Assembly (NCBI RefSeq): GCF_038595065.1
Contig: NZ_CP152003.1
Span: 1,096,001-1,160,000 of the forward strand
DNA from: Sutcliffiella sp. FSL R7-0096
Lineage (GTDB): Bacteria; Bacillota; Bacilli; Bacillales; Bacillaceae_I
DNA: 64,000 nt
Direction: 5' to 3'
The position numbers and the translations under genes were made by a program. A model generated the notes under the pieces. It made no database searches and was not told the DNA's origin. It was given only the letters and a program-made list of their open reading frames with translations. Shown here piece by piece: positions 25,893 to 35,307 of the stretch (position 1 is the stretch's first letter; every line of letters begins with the position of its first letter).

Positions 25893-26101
25893 CAGACTGT
25901 TGACAAACTATAAACTAATTAGGTTATCTGTTGGAAGAGTTGATCTTCGTTCCAGGAGCTTCGCTTTCCGCGGGCAGTCCGGAAGCCTCGTCGGGCTACG
26001 CCCTGCGGGGTCTTCCATGTCCTTTCCTCCCGCAGGAGTCTTCGCTCCTTCCACTGCGATCAACTAGAGAATTTCATTATTTTAAGCTTTGTCTACACAC
26101 T
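25893..26101. mobile_element. 209-bp inserted element with terminal inverted repeats
   Basis: The segment begins CAGACTGTTGACAAAC and ends with the near complement (GTCTACACACTG), giving imperfect terminal inverted repeats. Inside is a GC-rich part (25939-26064) bounded by GTTGATC/GATCAAC with the CTTTCCGCGGGCAGTCC core found in many Bacillus genomes. It is flanked by direct copies of the 32-bp terminator. It encodes nothing that I can see. Confidence 0.65.
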
Positions 26102-26140
26102 GCCATCCAGTCTTCTAATGGAAGACTGGATGTTTCTTTA
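26102..26140. terminator. Terminator hairpin, second copy, with T run
   Basis: This repeats 25861-25892 exactly and is followed by TTTCTTT on the plus strand. It probably was the original end of tatC and also lies at the end of the convergent VWA gene. Confidence 0.8.
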
Positions 26141-26731
26141 ATTCACGCGCTTCTCTGAAATTATTTCACATACGGAGTCATACATAATCTCAACACCTTT
26201 TTCGGTTGCTTCAAATTGGTAGGCATGTTCTTTGTTGATGCCCAAGCTATCTGCTTCTTTGACCACATCAATATTCGCTCCCATGAAAAGAAACTGCCAG
26301 CTGTATTTTTCCTGTTGATGGCGGATCAGTTCTTTTACCCTTGAATAGGAAAACTCCATACTCGAGTTTTCCATTCCGTCTGTTGTGATGACGAAAATCA
26401 CATTCTTCGGTCTGAGAGCCTCAGGTGTCTTCGATAATCGGCTCCCTACATCGATTATGGTTTTTCCGACCGCATCCAAAAGGGAGGTGGAGCCCCTTAC
26501 ATAATAGTCCTCTCTCGTTAAGTTAACGCTTTTCGCATCCACTCCGTTCCACAAGACTTCCACCTCGTCATCAAACAGAACCGTGGTGACTACCGTTTCT
26601 CCTGCATGCTGGCATTGCCTCTCCAGAAAGGAGTTAAAGCCTCCGATTGTGTCCCTTTCCAAGCCTGACATCGACCCGCTCCTGTCCAATAGGAAAATTA
26701 TCTCCGTTACGTTTTTATTCATTTTCATCAT
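26138..26731 (-). CDS. VWA-domain protein (197 aa)
   Basis: The protein is a single von Willebrand factor A domain. The metal-ion-dependent adhesion site is intact: DRSGS at about residues 16-20, a threonine-containing GSTSL near 80-84 and TTDGMEN near 116-122. No signal peptide is present, so it is cytoplasmic and probably a metal-dependent protein-interaction module. It is divergent from the HTH-like gene at 26808, sharing a short 76-bp control region. I cannot name its partner. Confidence 0.85.
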   Translation of the reverse strand: MMKMNKNVTEIIFLLDRSGSMSGLERDTIGGFNSFLERQCQHAGETVVTTVLFDDEVEVLWNGVDAKSVNLTREDYYVRGSTSLLDAVGKTIIDVGSRLSKTPEALRPKNVIFVITTDGMENSSMEFSYSRVKELIRHQQEKYSWQFLFMGANIDVVKEADSLGINKEHAYQFEATEKGVEIMYDSVCEIISEKRVN

Positions 26732-26774
26732 CCTCCTTCATGCTATAATAATAGCTAATAATATCCATAAAATG

Positions 26775-26791
26775 GTCGCTTCGAAAGCGAC
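26775..26791. promoter_or_regulatory. Palindrome in the VWA/HTH divergent control region
   Basis: GTCGCTT-CGA-AAGCGAC is a perfect 7-bp inverted repeat in the leader of the gene at 26808, 4 bp before its ribosome site. It may be an operator for that HTH-like protein or an RNA hairpin influencing translation. Confidence 0.5.
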
Positions 26792-26807
26792 ATTTGGAGG
26801 TGGGGAA

Positions 26808-27314
26808 ATGCTCGATAAAAAGTTATGGTTGGAGCTGCAGGAATATATTTGGACGCATCAGAATGAAGATATTCTGGAAGTCAGGGAATCCATCTTGTAC
26901 AAAGAAGCTCCAATTCTACAGGAAGATAGCGAAGTGTTGGAGCTTGAGGAGTTCATAAAGAACAATAGAAGACCAACCCTTCAACAAGTATTGTTTGAGT
27001 ATATCGACCGAAAAGGGGTGAAGGATTCAATCATCTATAAAAAAGCTGGCATGGATAGGAAGCACTTTTCAAAAATCCGCTCTAATGCTGATTACAGGCC
27101 CAAAAAGACAACGGTGGTTTCCCTAGCCTTTGCTTTGGAGCTTGATGGAGAGGAAACGGAGGACTTGTTGGGAGTTGCAGGCTATTCCTTGTCAGGAAGC
27201 GACACGTACGATCTTGTGATCCGGTTCTTTTTGGAGAAGAGGATACATGATCTTGACAGAGTGAACGATGCCTTAGATGAGATGAAATTGAAAACTTTGG
27301 GCGGGATGCAATAA
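26808..27314 (+). CDS. HTH-like protein divergent from the VWA gene (168 aa)
   Basis: The N-terminal 60 residues are acidic and helical; the middle (about 60-110: LQQVLFEYIDRKGVKDSIIYKKAGMDRKHFSKI-like) looks like a XRE/lambda-repressor helix-turn-helix followed by KTTVVSLAFALELDGEETEDLL, the typical ending of such domains. The start is ATG 26808 with GGAGGTGGGG just before it; the longer frame from 26583 runs through the divergent gene. The pairing with a VWA protein suggests a small regulatory unit, possibly self-controlled through the palindrome at 26775. Function unknown. Confidence 0.75.
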   Translation: MLDKKLWLELQEYIWTHQNEDILEVRESILYKEAPILQEDSEVLELEEFIKNNRRPTLQQVLFEYIDRKGVKDSIIYKKAGMDRKHFSKIRSNADYRPKKTTVVSLAFALELDGEETEDLLGVAGYSLSGSDTYDLVIRFFLEKRIHDLDRVNDALDEMKLKTLGGMQ

Positions 27315-27323
27315 AAGGGGGAA

Positions 27324-27356
27324 CACAGCTTGCTAACCTGGTAAGCTGTGCTTTTT
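27324..27356 (+). terminator. Terminator after the HTH-like gene
   Basis: An 8-bp stem (CACAGCTT/AAGCTGTG) with an 11-base loop is followed by CTTTTT. Confidence 0.85.
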
Positions 27357-27417
27357 AATGTGTGTTACAATCTTTATTAGAGTAAGAATCCCCCCCTTTT
27401 GAAAGGAGAAAACCTCA

Positions 27418-30400
27418 ATGGAAATTAACATTAATCAAAAACTTATCCAAGAACGATGTGGCTCTGTCTCCTTTAAAAGTGGGGAGGCTTTTCGACGAGC
27501 CGATAAAGTGAAGATACATACATATACGGATCGGGAATGTGAGGCGACTGTATCAGCGACAGAGGACTTTCATATTGTCATCACCGCAGAGGGGGAGGGG
27601 AACTTTCACGCTGAATGTTCTTGTCCTAAATTGGCTTCTATTAGAAAGGAATGTCAGCATATTGCCGCAGTTCTTCTTACCATCCTTGAGCATCAAAAAC
27701 TGGAGGATTCCTCGACCCAAGCTCTTTCGGATGAAGTGCTCCGTTTGTTTCAAAGTAAGCCTAACGTAATCAGCGGCCATCAGCGTCATTTTGAAAAAAG
27801 GGAAGTTCTAAACTTGTCTTTTATCATTAAACCGGTTTTGCTGGAAGACGGCAGGAACGTTCTTGGAATTGATTTGAAGGTGGAAGATAAGCCGGTTATA
27901 GACATTCGCGAATTTTTGCTTGCGGTGAGGAAAGGGGAGGCTAGTTCACTGTTCAACCCTGCACGACAATGTTTTAAAAGGGAAGCAGATGAAGTTATCC
28001 AAAGGCTAATTGACATTCTCCATGACGAAAGAGCTTATCAGGAAAAGTTGGGTGATCATCTGCAATCCTTCATCATTCCTCCCTCCAGCTTCCACAGATT
28101 GGAGCCTATACTTTCTAACGCACCTGATACCCGTTTGCTTCATGGTGGCAGAACATTTAATGACTTTAAACTGTCAAAGGAGCCGCTTTCCTTAGAGTTT
28201 CTTTTTACAGAGGAAGTTGGGAAAGGGTTCTTGTTGAAAGTAAAAGGACTTGAGAGCTTAGAGGTTCTCCCGGCTTACCAAGCTGTATTGAAAAATGGGA
28301 AGCTCCTAACCCTTCCAACGGAGGATTGTCGTCGTCTAAGTGAATTGCAAAGGATGCTTGAGGCATCAAGGACAAACCATATTCCTATCGCTACTGATCA
28401 GGTTCAAGTTTTCCTCGACAAGGTGGTACCTGGCTTGAGAAAGCTCGGAAAAGTGGAGCTGGATGAATCGGTGACAAAAAAGATAGCCAAGGCGCCGTTG
28501 ATTGCAAAGCTCTATCTGGACAGGGTGAAAAACCGCCTGCTTGCAAGTATGGAATTCCATTATGAACAGGTGGTCATCAATCCGTTGGATCCGAGAGAGC
28601 AGCGGGGGAACGCGATGTTTATCCGGGACCGGGATAAAGAACAGATGATCCTGGAATTAATGGAAGACAGTGAATTCGGCAGTACCGAAGAGGGGTATTT
28701 CCTGCATAATGAAGAGCTGGAATATGAGTTCCTTTATCATAAGCTGCCAACATTGCAACGGTTTGTACAGGTGTACGCAACCACTGCGGTAAGGAATCGG
28801 ATATTCAGAGAAAATGCCAAGCCCCAAATTCGTGTGCGTGTAAAAAAAGAGCGGACCAACTGGCTGGAATTCAAGTTTGAGTTGGATGGAATCCCGGAAT
28901 CCCAGATCAGGGAGCTGTTAGGGGCATTGGAGGAAAAACGAAAGTATTACCGCTTAAAGAATGGGTCATTGCTCTCCTTGGAAACAAGGGAATTCGAGGA
29001 GATTCAGCGGTTCCTACAGGCAAATCCAGTGCAGGCAGAGGATCTCGAGCTGGGGTTGAATGTTCCTATTATTAAAGGCTTTAAGATGATGGATTCTGTA
29101 ATTGGAGACGACGTGTTCTCCCTTGAGGATTCCTTCCGGAAGTTCTTGGAGGAGATCCGGAACCCGAGCAGTGAAAACATCCAGGTTCCCAAGCAAGTGG
29201 ATGCAATTTTACGGGATTATCAGAAGCATGGTTTCAGATGGATGAAAACTCTGGCCCATTACGGGTTCGGTGGAATATTGGCAGATGATATGGGACTTGG
29301 GAAGACTTTGCAGAGTATTGCCTTTATCTTATCAGAGCTTACAGATATTCGGCAGAAGAAATGTCCGGTCTTGATTGTCTGTCCTTCCTCTTTAACCTAC
29401 AACTGGCTTAGTGAACTAAGGAAGTTTGCGCCAGAGATCGAAGCGTTGATTGTGGATGGAACACGCAAAGAACGAGAATATGCTCTTGCACAGTTAAAAC
29501 AAGTGGATGTGGTCATCACGTCGTACCCATTGTTACGACGTGATATATCCTCCTTTGCATCACAAATGTTTCATACAATCTTTTTTGATGAAGCCCAAGC
29601 GTTCAAAAATCCCATCACCCAGACGGCCCGTTCCGTGAAAAGGTTGGAAGCGGACTATAAATTTGCTTTGACCGGTACACCTGTAGAGAATTCTTTGGAA
29701 GAACTCTGGTCCATTTTCCACGTAGTCTTCCCTGAATTGTTTATGGGCTTGAAGGAATACAGTAATCTTACACGGAAATCGATTGCAAGGCGGATCCGTC
29801 CCTTCCTTCTGAGGAGGGTAAAGGAGGATGTGCTGGCGGAGTTGCCGGAGAAACAGGAAAGCTTAGAGTCAGTAGAGCTTTTACCTGAGCAGAAAAAGCT
29901 TTATGCAGCCTATCTTGCCAAGCTTCGTCATGATACATTGAAACACCTGAACAAGGATACGTTGAGGAAAAATAAGATCCGGATATTGGCTGGACTGACG
30001 AGGCTTCGTCAGATCTGTTGCCATCCGACCCTTTTTGTAAATGGTTATAAGGGGCGCTCTGCAAAATTCGAGATGCTCCTGCAGCTGATTGAAGAATCCC
30101 GGCGGTCAGGCAGAAGGGTACTGATATTTTCCCAATTCACGAAAATGCTGGAACTGATAGGTAGGGAACTTACCTATCAGGGTCTACCCTACTTTTACCT
30201 CGATGGTCAAACCCCATCGGAAGAAAGGGTGGAGCGGTGTGAACGGTTCAACTCGGGAGAACGGGACTTTTTCTTGATCTCATTGAAGGCTGGAGGAACG
30301 GGGCTGAATCTGACTGGTGCCGATACCGTCATCCTTTATGATCTCTGGTGGAATCCGGCGGTGGAGGAGCAGGCGGCTGACCGAGCACACCGGATGGGAC

Positions 30401-30570
30401 AAACCCAGACGGTACAGGTGATTAAGCTTGTGGCACGTGGGACGATTGAAGAAAAGATGAATGAATTACAAGATAAAAAGAAGCATTTGATAGAGGAAAT
30501 AATAGACCATGATGAGAAAGTGTCGACATCTTTGACGGATGAGGATATACGGGAGATTCTTTCCATTTAG
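27418..30570 (+). CDS. SNF2/SWI2-family helicase with N-terminal SWIM zinc finger
   Basis: The 1050-residue protein begins with a SWIM zinc-binding motif (C67, C69, C79, H81: CSC...CQH), followed by a long bacterial SNF2-associated region and a SNF2 ATPase core. Motif I DDMGLGKT is at 623-630, motif II DEAQ at 724-727, and the helicase C domain has FSQFTKMLE, LKAGGTGLNLTGADTVI and RAHRMGQT. Such proteins translocate on DNA and may recycle RNA polymerase (RapA/HepA-like) or take part in DNA repair. In Bacillus subtilis SWIM and SNF2 parts lie in separate adjacent genes (ywqB, ywqA) as I remember; here they are one chain. The next gene encodes a probable nuclease-fold protein. Confidence 0.92.
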   Translation: MEININQKLIQERCGSVSFKSGEAFRRADKVKIHTYTDRECEATVSATEDFHIVITAEGEGNFHAECSCPKLASIRKECQHIAAVLLTILEHQKLEDSSTQALSDEVLRLFQSKPNVISGHQRHFEKREVLNLSFIIKPVLLEDGRNVLGIDLKVEDKPVIDIREFLLAVRKGEASSLFNPARQCFKREADEVIQRLIDILHDERAYQEKLGDHLQSFIIPPSSFHRLEPILSNAPDTRLLHGGRTFNDFKLSKEPLSLEFLFTEEVGKGFLLKVKGLESLEVLPAYQAVLKNGKLLTLPTEDCRRLSELQRMLEASRTNHIPIATDQVQVFLDKVVPGLRKLGKVELDESVTKKIAKAPLIAKLYLDRVKNRLLASMEFHYEQVVINPLDPREQRGNAMFIRDRDKEQMILELMEDSEFGSTEEGYFLHNEELEYEFLYHKLPTLQRFVQVYATTAVRNRIFRENAKPQIRVRVKKERTNWLEFKFELDGIPESQIRELLGALEEKRKYYRLKNGSLLSLETREFEEIQRFLQANPVQAEDLELGLNVPIIKGFKMMDSVIGDDVFSLEDSFRKFLEEIRNPSSENIQVPKQVDAILRDYQKHGFRWMKTLAHYGFGGILADDMGLGKTLQSIAFILSELTDIRQKKCPVLIVCPSSLTYNWLSELRKFAPEIEALIVDGTRKEREYALAQLKQVDVVITSYPLLRRDISSFASQMFHTIFFDEAQAFKNPITQTARSVKRLEADYKFALTGTPVENSLEELWSIFHVVFPELFMGLKEYSNLTRKSIARRIRPFLLRRVKEDVLAELPEKQESLESVELLPEQKKLYAAYLAKLRHDTLKHLNKDTLRKNKIRILAGLTRLRQICCHPTLFVNGYKGRSAKFEMLLQLIEESRRSGRRVLIFSQFTKMLELIGRELTYQGLPYFYLDGQTPSEERVERCERFNSGERDFFLISLKAGGTGLNLTGADTVILYDLWWNPAVEEQAADRAHRMGQTQTVQVIKLVARGTIEEKMNELQDKKKHLIEEIIDHDEKVSTSLTDEDIREILSI

Positions 30571-30583
30571 GTTAGGTTGGTGT

Positions 30584-31309
30584 ATGTGCATGGCAGAAAA
30601 GAAAAAAATGTATGAAGTGGACCTTTATAAGCCCATACAAAAGTATTTTGTCAAAGAGGGCTATGATGTATATGGGGAAGTGAACGACTGCGATATCGCG
30701 ATGGTGAAAGGTGATGCTGTAGTAGTGGTGGAGCTTAAGCTGACGCTGAATGTACAACTGCTTATTCAGGCCACCAAGCGCCAGAAGCTTACCGACCTCG
30801 TGTATATCGCGATTCCGAAGCCATCGTTCAGCAGGCGTTCGAAGCGTTGGACAGACTTATGTCATCTGATCAAGCGTCTTGAGTTGGGCTTGATCATCGT
30901 GTCATTCAGCGGGCGAGGTAAGCGCGTGGAAGTAATGTTTGATCCTGTCCCATTTGACCGCGCGCGTAGTATGCGCCAGAATAAGCGGAAGCGTGACGCA
31001 TTGATGAAAGAGATGGATGGACGTTCATCTGATGTCAATCTCGGTGGCAGCAATCGGGTGAAAATCAGGACTGCCTATAAAGAAAACTGCGTACAGATTG
31101 CGTGCTTTTTAGAGAAGTTCGGTCCACTGTCGCCAAAGGCTTTGCGGGAGCTTGGAACAGGAGAGAAGACCTCTTCCATTTTGACGAAAAACTATTACCG
31201 GTGGTTTGATCGGGTGAAGCGCGGGTCATATGTGATCAGTGAAAGGGGCAAAAGGGAGCTTTTGGAGCATCAGGAGCTTGTGGAGTACTTTTTGAAGAAA
31301 ATAAAGTGA
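30584..31309 (+). CDS. DUF2161-like PD-(D/E)XK phosphodiesterase-fold protein
   Basis: The approximately 241-residue protein has an N-terminal nuclease-like core: a charged alpha helix (LYKPIQKYFVKEGYDV), then DCDIAM and VVVVELK, giving the D...E-x-K triad of PD-(D/E)XK enzymes near residues 36-52. The C-terminal part is basic and winged-helix-like (about 170-240). It follows the SNF2 gene by 13 bp, so the two are cotranscribed, suggesting shared DNA work. The start is uncertain: ATG 30584 and ATG 30590 are both possible and no strong ribosome site is visible; the frame from 30539 overlaps the SNF2 gene. Confidence 0.75.
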   Translation: MCMAEKKKMYEVDLYKPIQKYFVKEGYDVYGEVNDCDIAMVKGDAVVVVELKLTLNVQLLIQATKRQKLTDLVYIAIPKPSFSRRSKRWTDLCHLIKRLELGLIIVSFSGRGKRVEVMFDPVPFDRARSMRQNKRKRDALMKEMDGRSSDVNLGGSNRVKIRTAYKENCVQIACFLEKFGPLSPKALRELGTGEKTSSILTKNYYRWFDRVKRGSYVISERGKRELLEHQELVEYFLKKIK

Positions 31310-31313
31310 GTGG

Positions 31314-31352
31314 AAGACTTTCCTGCACTATTTGGTGTTGGGAGAGTCTTTT
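31314..31352 (+). terminator. Terminator after the SNF2 operon
   Basis: AGACTTTCC pairs with GGAGAGTCT (one mismatch) across a 14-base loop and is followed by TTTT. Confidence 0.7.
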
Positions 31353-31682
31353 GATATGTAAATTGGTTGATCGGAGGCTCTATATTAGGAGGATGGTAGA
31401 TTCCAAGGGACAGGTATGAAGGGCTGAAAAAAGAGGGGAATCGGAATCGGGCGATACGTAGGTGCATTCGGGCGCTTTACATATTCTACTACCATGTAAG
31501 CGGAAAATGAACTGAGAACCCCCATCCCCGAGACACCTCCATGTCAAACCCCATCCCGCACAATCAGGACTTTTGCCCCTGAACAGAACAAATGTTTTCC
31601 TGTAGAATAGCTAAAATGTGATGTTGATTTCTGCGGCACTCTGATGTCAGGAAACATAAAATGCACGAACAATTCAAACTGT
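31353..31682. other. Gene-free gap
   Basis: I see no open frame with a ribosome site here. The first part reads like decayed coding sequence (an AGGAGG followed by ATG that meets a stop after eight codons). Bases 31505-31560 are unusually C-rich on this strand (runs of CCCC), similar to 45560-45683. Confidence 0.6.
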
Positions 31683-31697
31683 AGAGGTGACAACAAC

Positions 31698-32309
31698 ATG
31701 AATGGTACTGCGCACGCAGCAATAGGAGCAGCAACTGGATTTGCTGTAGCCAACTCTTTGCAGACAACCCCAACTACCACCCTGATTTTAGTCAGTCTAG
31801 GAACGGTATCAGCCCTTGTGCCAGACCTTGATATTGATGGGAAACTTCGTGGGCGCATAACGTTATCCCACACTGTAACGAGGACGATTGCCCAAATAAT
31901 AGGAACGATGATGATTCTTTACAGTCTATATGAAGGAACGATAGAGGAAAAATTGCGAGGTGTGGGAATAGGGGCCCTCATGATCATTATATCTTCTCTC
32001 ATCAAGCAGAAGCATATGTTGACCATTACGGGAGCAGGTGTGTCCTTGCAGGAGTTATGGATGATACTGTTCGGCGTCTATATCATAATAGCATCGCTAG
32101 TGTCCCATAGGAGTTATACCCATTCCCTGATTGGCGTAATTTTCTTTGGTTACATAGCTTTGAAGCTTGAACACTCTTTATCTATTGATGGTGTTTTCTA
32201 TACATGCCTTTTTGCATATATTAGCCACTTGATAGCTGATATAAAACTCCTGCCTTTCAATAAAAGAGGAATTAAACTATTCCTTCCTATTTCGTCAAAG
32301 GAAATATGA
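31698..32309 (+). CDS. YdjM-family membrane-bound metal-dependent hydrolase
   Basis: The 203-residue protein belongs to the YdjM/YfhP-like LexA-regulated membrane hydrolase family: an N-terminal MNGTAHAAIGAATG with the conserved histidine, PDLDIDG near residues 47-53, SHRSYTHS near 140-147 and a C-terminal SHLIADIKLLPFNKRG-like segment. Four or five hydrophobic segments are visible. ATG 31698 follows AGAGGTG; an earlier frame start at 31644 has no ribosome site. Substrate is unknown. It is a distant relative of yfhP at 52036. Confidence 0.85.
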   Translation: MNGTAHAAIGAATGFAVANSLQTTPTTTLILVSLGTVSALVPDLDIDGKLRGRITLSHTVTRTIAQIIGTMMILYSLYEGTIEEKLRGVGIGALMIIISSLIKQKHMLTITGAGVSLQELWMILFGVYIIIASLVSHRSYTHSLIGVIFFGYIALKLEHSLSIDGVFYTCLFAYISHLIADIKLLPFNKRGIKLFLPISSKEI

Positions 32310-32317
32310 TTTAAAAC

Positions 32318-32357
32318 GGGATTCTCATCTTCTAGTACGAAGAGAGGCCCTTTTTTT
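32318..32357 (+). terminator. Terminator, imperfect stem
   Basis: An imperfect stem (GGG...CTC..CTTC with GAAGAGAGGCCC) is followed by seven T residues. Confidence 0.6.
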
Positions 32358-32494
32358 GTTATCTCTTCATTTTTAAATAATAATTTACTTAACAGAGCAT
32401 CCATGCTCGACCATGGTTTCAACTTACTGGTATAATCAATCTAGATACTTATGCACGTTTTCAGCATCACAAACTAAAGAAAGTAGGAGTTGCG

Positions 32495-35296
32495 GTGAGC
32501 TTTAGAAAAAAACAATTTGTCGGGTTGGGGATAACGGTATTCTTTCTAGTACTGCTATTATCAGTGATTCTATTTATGACCAATTCCATGAAGACAAATA
32601 TGCTGGAAATAGTAGAAGACAGGTATTACAAGGTCAATAAGGCGACAGATATCAGGCAGTTGTTCTATGAAACGGACAGGCAGTTGTTATTTGTCACAAA
32701 TAGAAGTGATGGAGAGAATATTGAGTCAAACCTGACAAATATAGCTGAAAATAGGGAAGCTGTTAGAAACAATATCATAGAATTAGAATCTGTCCTAGAT
32801 AGAAATGAGACCAAATTATTATTGAGTAAAATCCAAGAAGGATATAACTCGTACTGGATAATGGAACAGGAAATCATTTCTCAGATCAATGAGGGTGCAA
32901 GCACTGGTGAATTGCAAGGTATCTACACATCACAACTAGATACGAGAGCAGAACTTTTACAAAATATATCAGAGTTTAAAACGTTGCAGGAGTCTCTCAT
33001 GCAGGAAACTATGGGAGAGGCGAACCAAACTTATCAAACTCTTGTTGTCATTCTGATATCTGCAGTCCTTTTATCGCTGATTGTCATCGTTTCAACAACC
33101 CTTTGGGTGATTAGAAGCACCAACAAACGTTTGGATGAAGTGAAGGATGGTATCAAAGGGATAAATTATGATGACCTTTCCACTTTGCCAAGATTAAGTA
33201 CCGGTATTAAAGATGAGATAGGGGAGATTTCTGTAGCCTTTAATACGATGGCAAGCTCCATTGAATCCTATCATGTGAAAGAAAAGCAGTTTACAGAGGA
33301 AATAGGCAGACAGAACTGGGTACAAACGAACTCTGCAGATATCATTAATCTTTATCATCGTAATGTATCTACCGATTCATTAGCAGAAAAGTTCATAGCC
33401 ACGTTGACACCTTTAATGGATGCGAAACTTGGGGCTTTCTATCTGTTGGATGGAGAAAGTGGAAAAGGGGCGACTTTTAAAAAGGTTGCCACTTATGCAG
33501 ATGGAGCAGAAGATGTTGGAGGAGACGCATATAAGCTTCGTGAAGGCCTGGTTGGCCAATGTGCCTGGGATAAAAAAGCGATTTTACTAGAAGAATTGCC
33601 GGAGAATTATTCCGTTGTCACTACAGGCTTAGGGCATATTAAACCAAAAAGCATTATTATTGCTCCTGTCATTATCAAGGATGAAGTCATCGCCGTCATT
33701 GAGATGGCGACATTATCCGAATTCACAAAGACACACCGTCAGCTTTTAAATAAAGTGCTCGAAACGCTCGGAATTGCGATCACGAACATTCTGGGACGGA
33801 TGGAAGTGGAGCGTTTATTATTAGAATCCCAAGCGCAAACAGAAGAATTGCAATCTCAATCAGAAGAATTACAGGCCCAATCAGAAGAACTTCAAACGCA
33901 ATCTGAGGAATTGCGCATGATCAATGAGCAGTTAGAAGAGCGTTCACGTGATGCGGAACAGAAATCCGCCGATCTTCAAAAGGCGAAAACAGAGCTTGAG
34001 GAAAAAGCGAAACAGCTTCAACTCAGTTCCAAATATAAATCGGAATTCCTGGCGAATATGTCTCATGAACTACGCACTCCACTGAATAGTATATTACTTC
34101 TATCAGAGATGCTTGCTGAAGATCCAGAAGACCAACTGACAGATGAACAAAGGGAGTTCTCCCGAGTCATTAATTCTTCCGGTCAAGATCTGCTTAACTT
34201 GATAAATGATATTTTGGATCTTTCCAAAGTGGAAGTGAAGAAGCTGGAAGTGATGTTTGGAGAAGTGAATGTAGAGGAGTTCATCAACCGTTTGGAACTG
34301 CAATTCACCCATATCGCCAAGCATAAAAAGATAGATTACGAGATTATTCGCGGCAATCAGCTACCGGATGTATTTTTCACAGACGAACAGCGCCTTCAAC
34401 AAATAGTAAAGAACCTGTTATCCAACGCCTTCAAGTTTACGGAAAAAGGAAAAGTGACCGTGAAGATTGAAAAGGCTCCAAAAAGAGATCTTTTAAAAGC
34501 CAATGTTTCTGTACAAGCGGAAAGCTGGTTGAAAATCTCAGTGGAAGATACGGGAATAGGGATCTCCAAGGAAAAGCAGTCCCTAATTTTTGAAGCCTTC
34601 CATCAAGGGGATGGAGCAACCATGAGAAAGTACGGTGGCACAGGGCTTGGACTTTCCATTTCCAAAGAATTCTCGAACCTGTTGGGTGGAAGGGTCTTTG
34701 TGGAAAGTGAAGAAGGGGAAGGGAGTGTATTCACATTACTTATCCCTAGTCTGCCGGAAGGAATGCCTCAAATGAAAGAAGTCGAGGCAGCTTGGCAGGA
34801 AGTGGCATCAACTACAGAAACGGATCTGATTGAGGAAGAAAATATGGTTCTGAAAATGGCGGGGAAGAAAGAAGCCGTACAGCCTGAGCCCTTAGAAGAG
34901 CCGGATACTTCTAATATTCTAAAAGGGAAGACTGTTGTAGTAGTGGACGATGATCACCGAAATGTTTATGCTCTTAATAATGCATTGAACAAAGAGGATA
35001 TGAACATATTGACTGCAGAGAACGGGTTGCAGTGTCTGGATATCCTCCATGAAAACGAGCATGTAGATATTATTCTTATGGATATCATGATGCCAGTCAT
35101 GGATGGTTATAAAGCCATTAAAACGATACGAAACCTTGAAAAACATAAAGACGTTCCAATCATTGCCCTTACAGCAAAAGCGATGAAAGGTGACCGAGAG
35201 AAATGCCTAGAGGTGGGAGCTTCTGATTACATCAGCAAACCACTTAAATTGGATCAACTTTTATCCGCGATGCGCGTTTGGGTAGCAAAACATTAG
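32495..35296 (+). CDS. rsbK: RsbK-like hybrid sensor histidine kinase
   Basis: The 933-residue multidomain kinase has two membrane helices (about 9-28 and 183-205) flanking a helical CHASE3-like sensor, a HAMP linker (to about 260), a GAF domain (about 280-430), a coiled coil with four QSEEL/QTEEL heptads (445-473), HisKA with His524 (NMSHELRTP), HATPase_c (G1 DTGIGI, G2 GGTGLGLSIS) and a C-terminal receiver with Asp863 (ILMDIMMP). The order and the two neighbours (CheR-type methyltransferase, REC-PP2C phosphatase) are those of the Bacillus cereus RsbK-RsbM-RsbY system, which turns on sigma-B. The start GTG at 32495 follows AGGAG. Confidence 0.88.
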   Translation: MSFRKKQFVGLGITVFFLVLLLSVILFMTNSMKTNMLEIVEDRYYKVNKATDIRQLFYETDRQLLFVTNRSDGENIESNLTNIAENREAVRNNIIELESVLDRNETKLLLSKIQEGYNSYWIMEQEIISQINEGASTGELQGIYTSQLDTRAELLQNISEFKTLQESLMQETMGEANQTYQTLVVILISAVLLSLIVIVSTTLWVIRSTNKRLDEVKDGIKGINYDDLSTLPRLSTGIKDEIGEISVAFNTMASSIESYHVKEKQFTEEIGRQNWVQTNSADIINLYHRNVSTDSLAEKFIATLTPLMDAKLGAFYLLDGESGKGATFKKVATYADGAEDVGGDAYKLREGLVGQCAWDKKAILLEELPENYSVVTTGLGHIKPKSIIIAPVIIKDEVIAVIEMATLSEFTKTHRQLLNKVLETLGIAITNILGRMEVERLLLESQAQTEELQSQSEELQAQSEELQTQSEELRMINEQLEERSRDAEQKSADLQKAKTELEEKAKQLQLSSKYKSEFLANMSHELRTPLNSILLLSEMLAEDPEDQLTDEQREFSRVINSSGQDLLNLINDILDLSKVEVKKLEVMFGEVNVEEFINRLELQFTHIAKHKKIDYEIIRGNQLPDVFFTDEQRLQQIVKNLLSNAFKFTEKGKVTVKIEKAPKRDLLKANVSVQAESWLKISVEDTGIGISKEKQSLIFEAFHQGDGATMRKYGGTGLGLSISKEFSNLLGGRVFVESEEGEGSVFTLLIPSLPEGMPQMKEVEAAWQEVASTTETDLIEEENMVLKMAGKKEAVQPEPLEEPDTSNILKGKTVVVVDDDHRNVYALNNALNKEDMNILTAENGLQCLDILHENEHVDIILMDIMMPVMDGYKAIKTIRNLEKHKDVPIIALTAKAMKGDREKCLEVGASDYISKPLKLDQLLSAMRVWVAKH

Positions 35297-35307
35297 GCTA
35301 TAGACAA

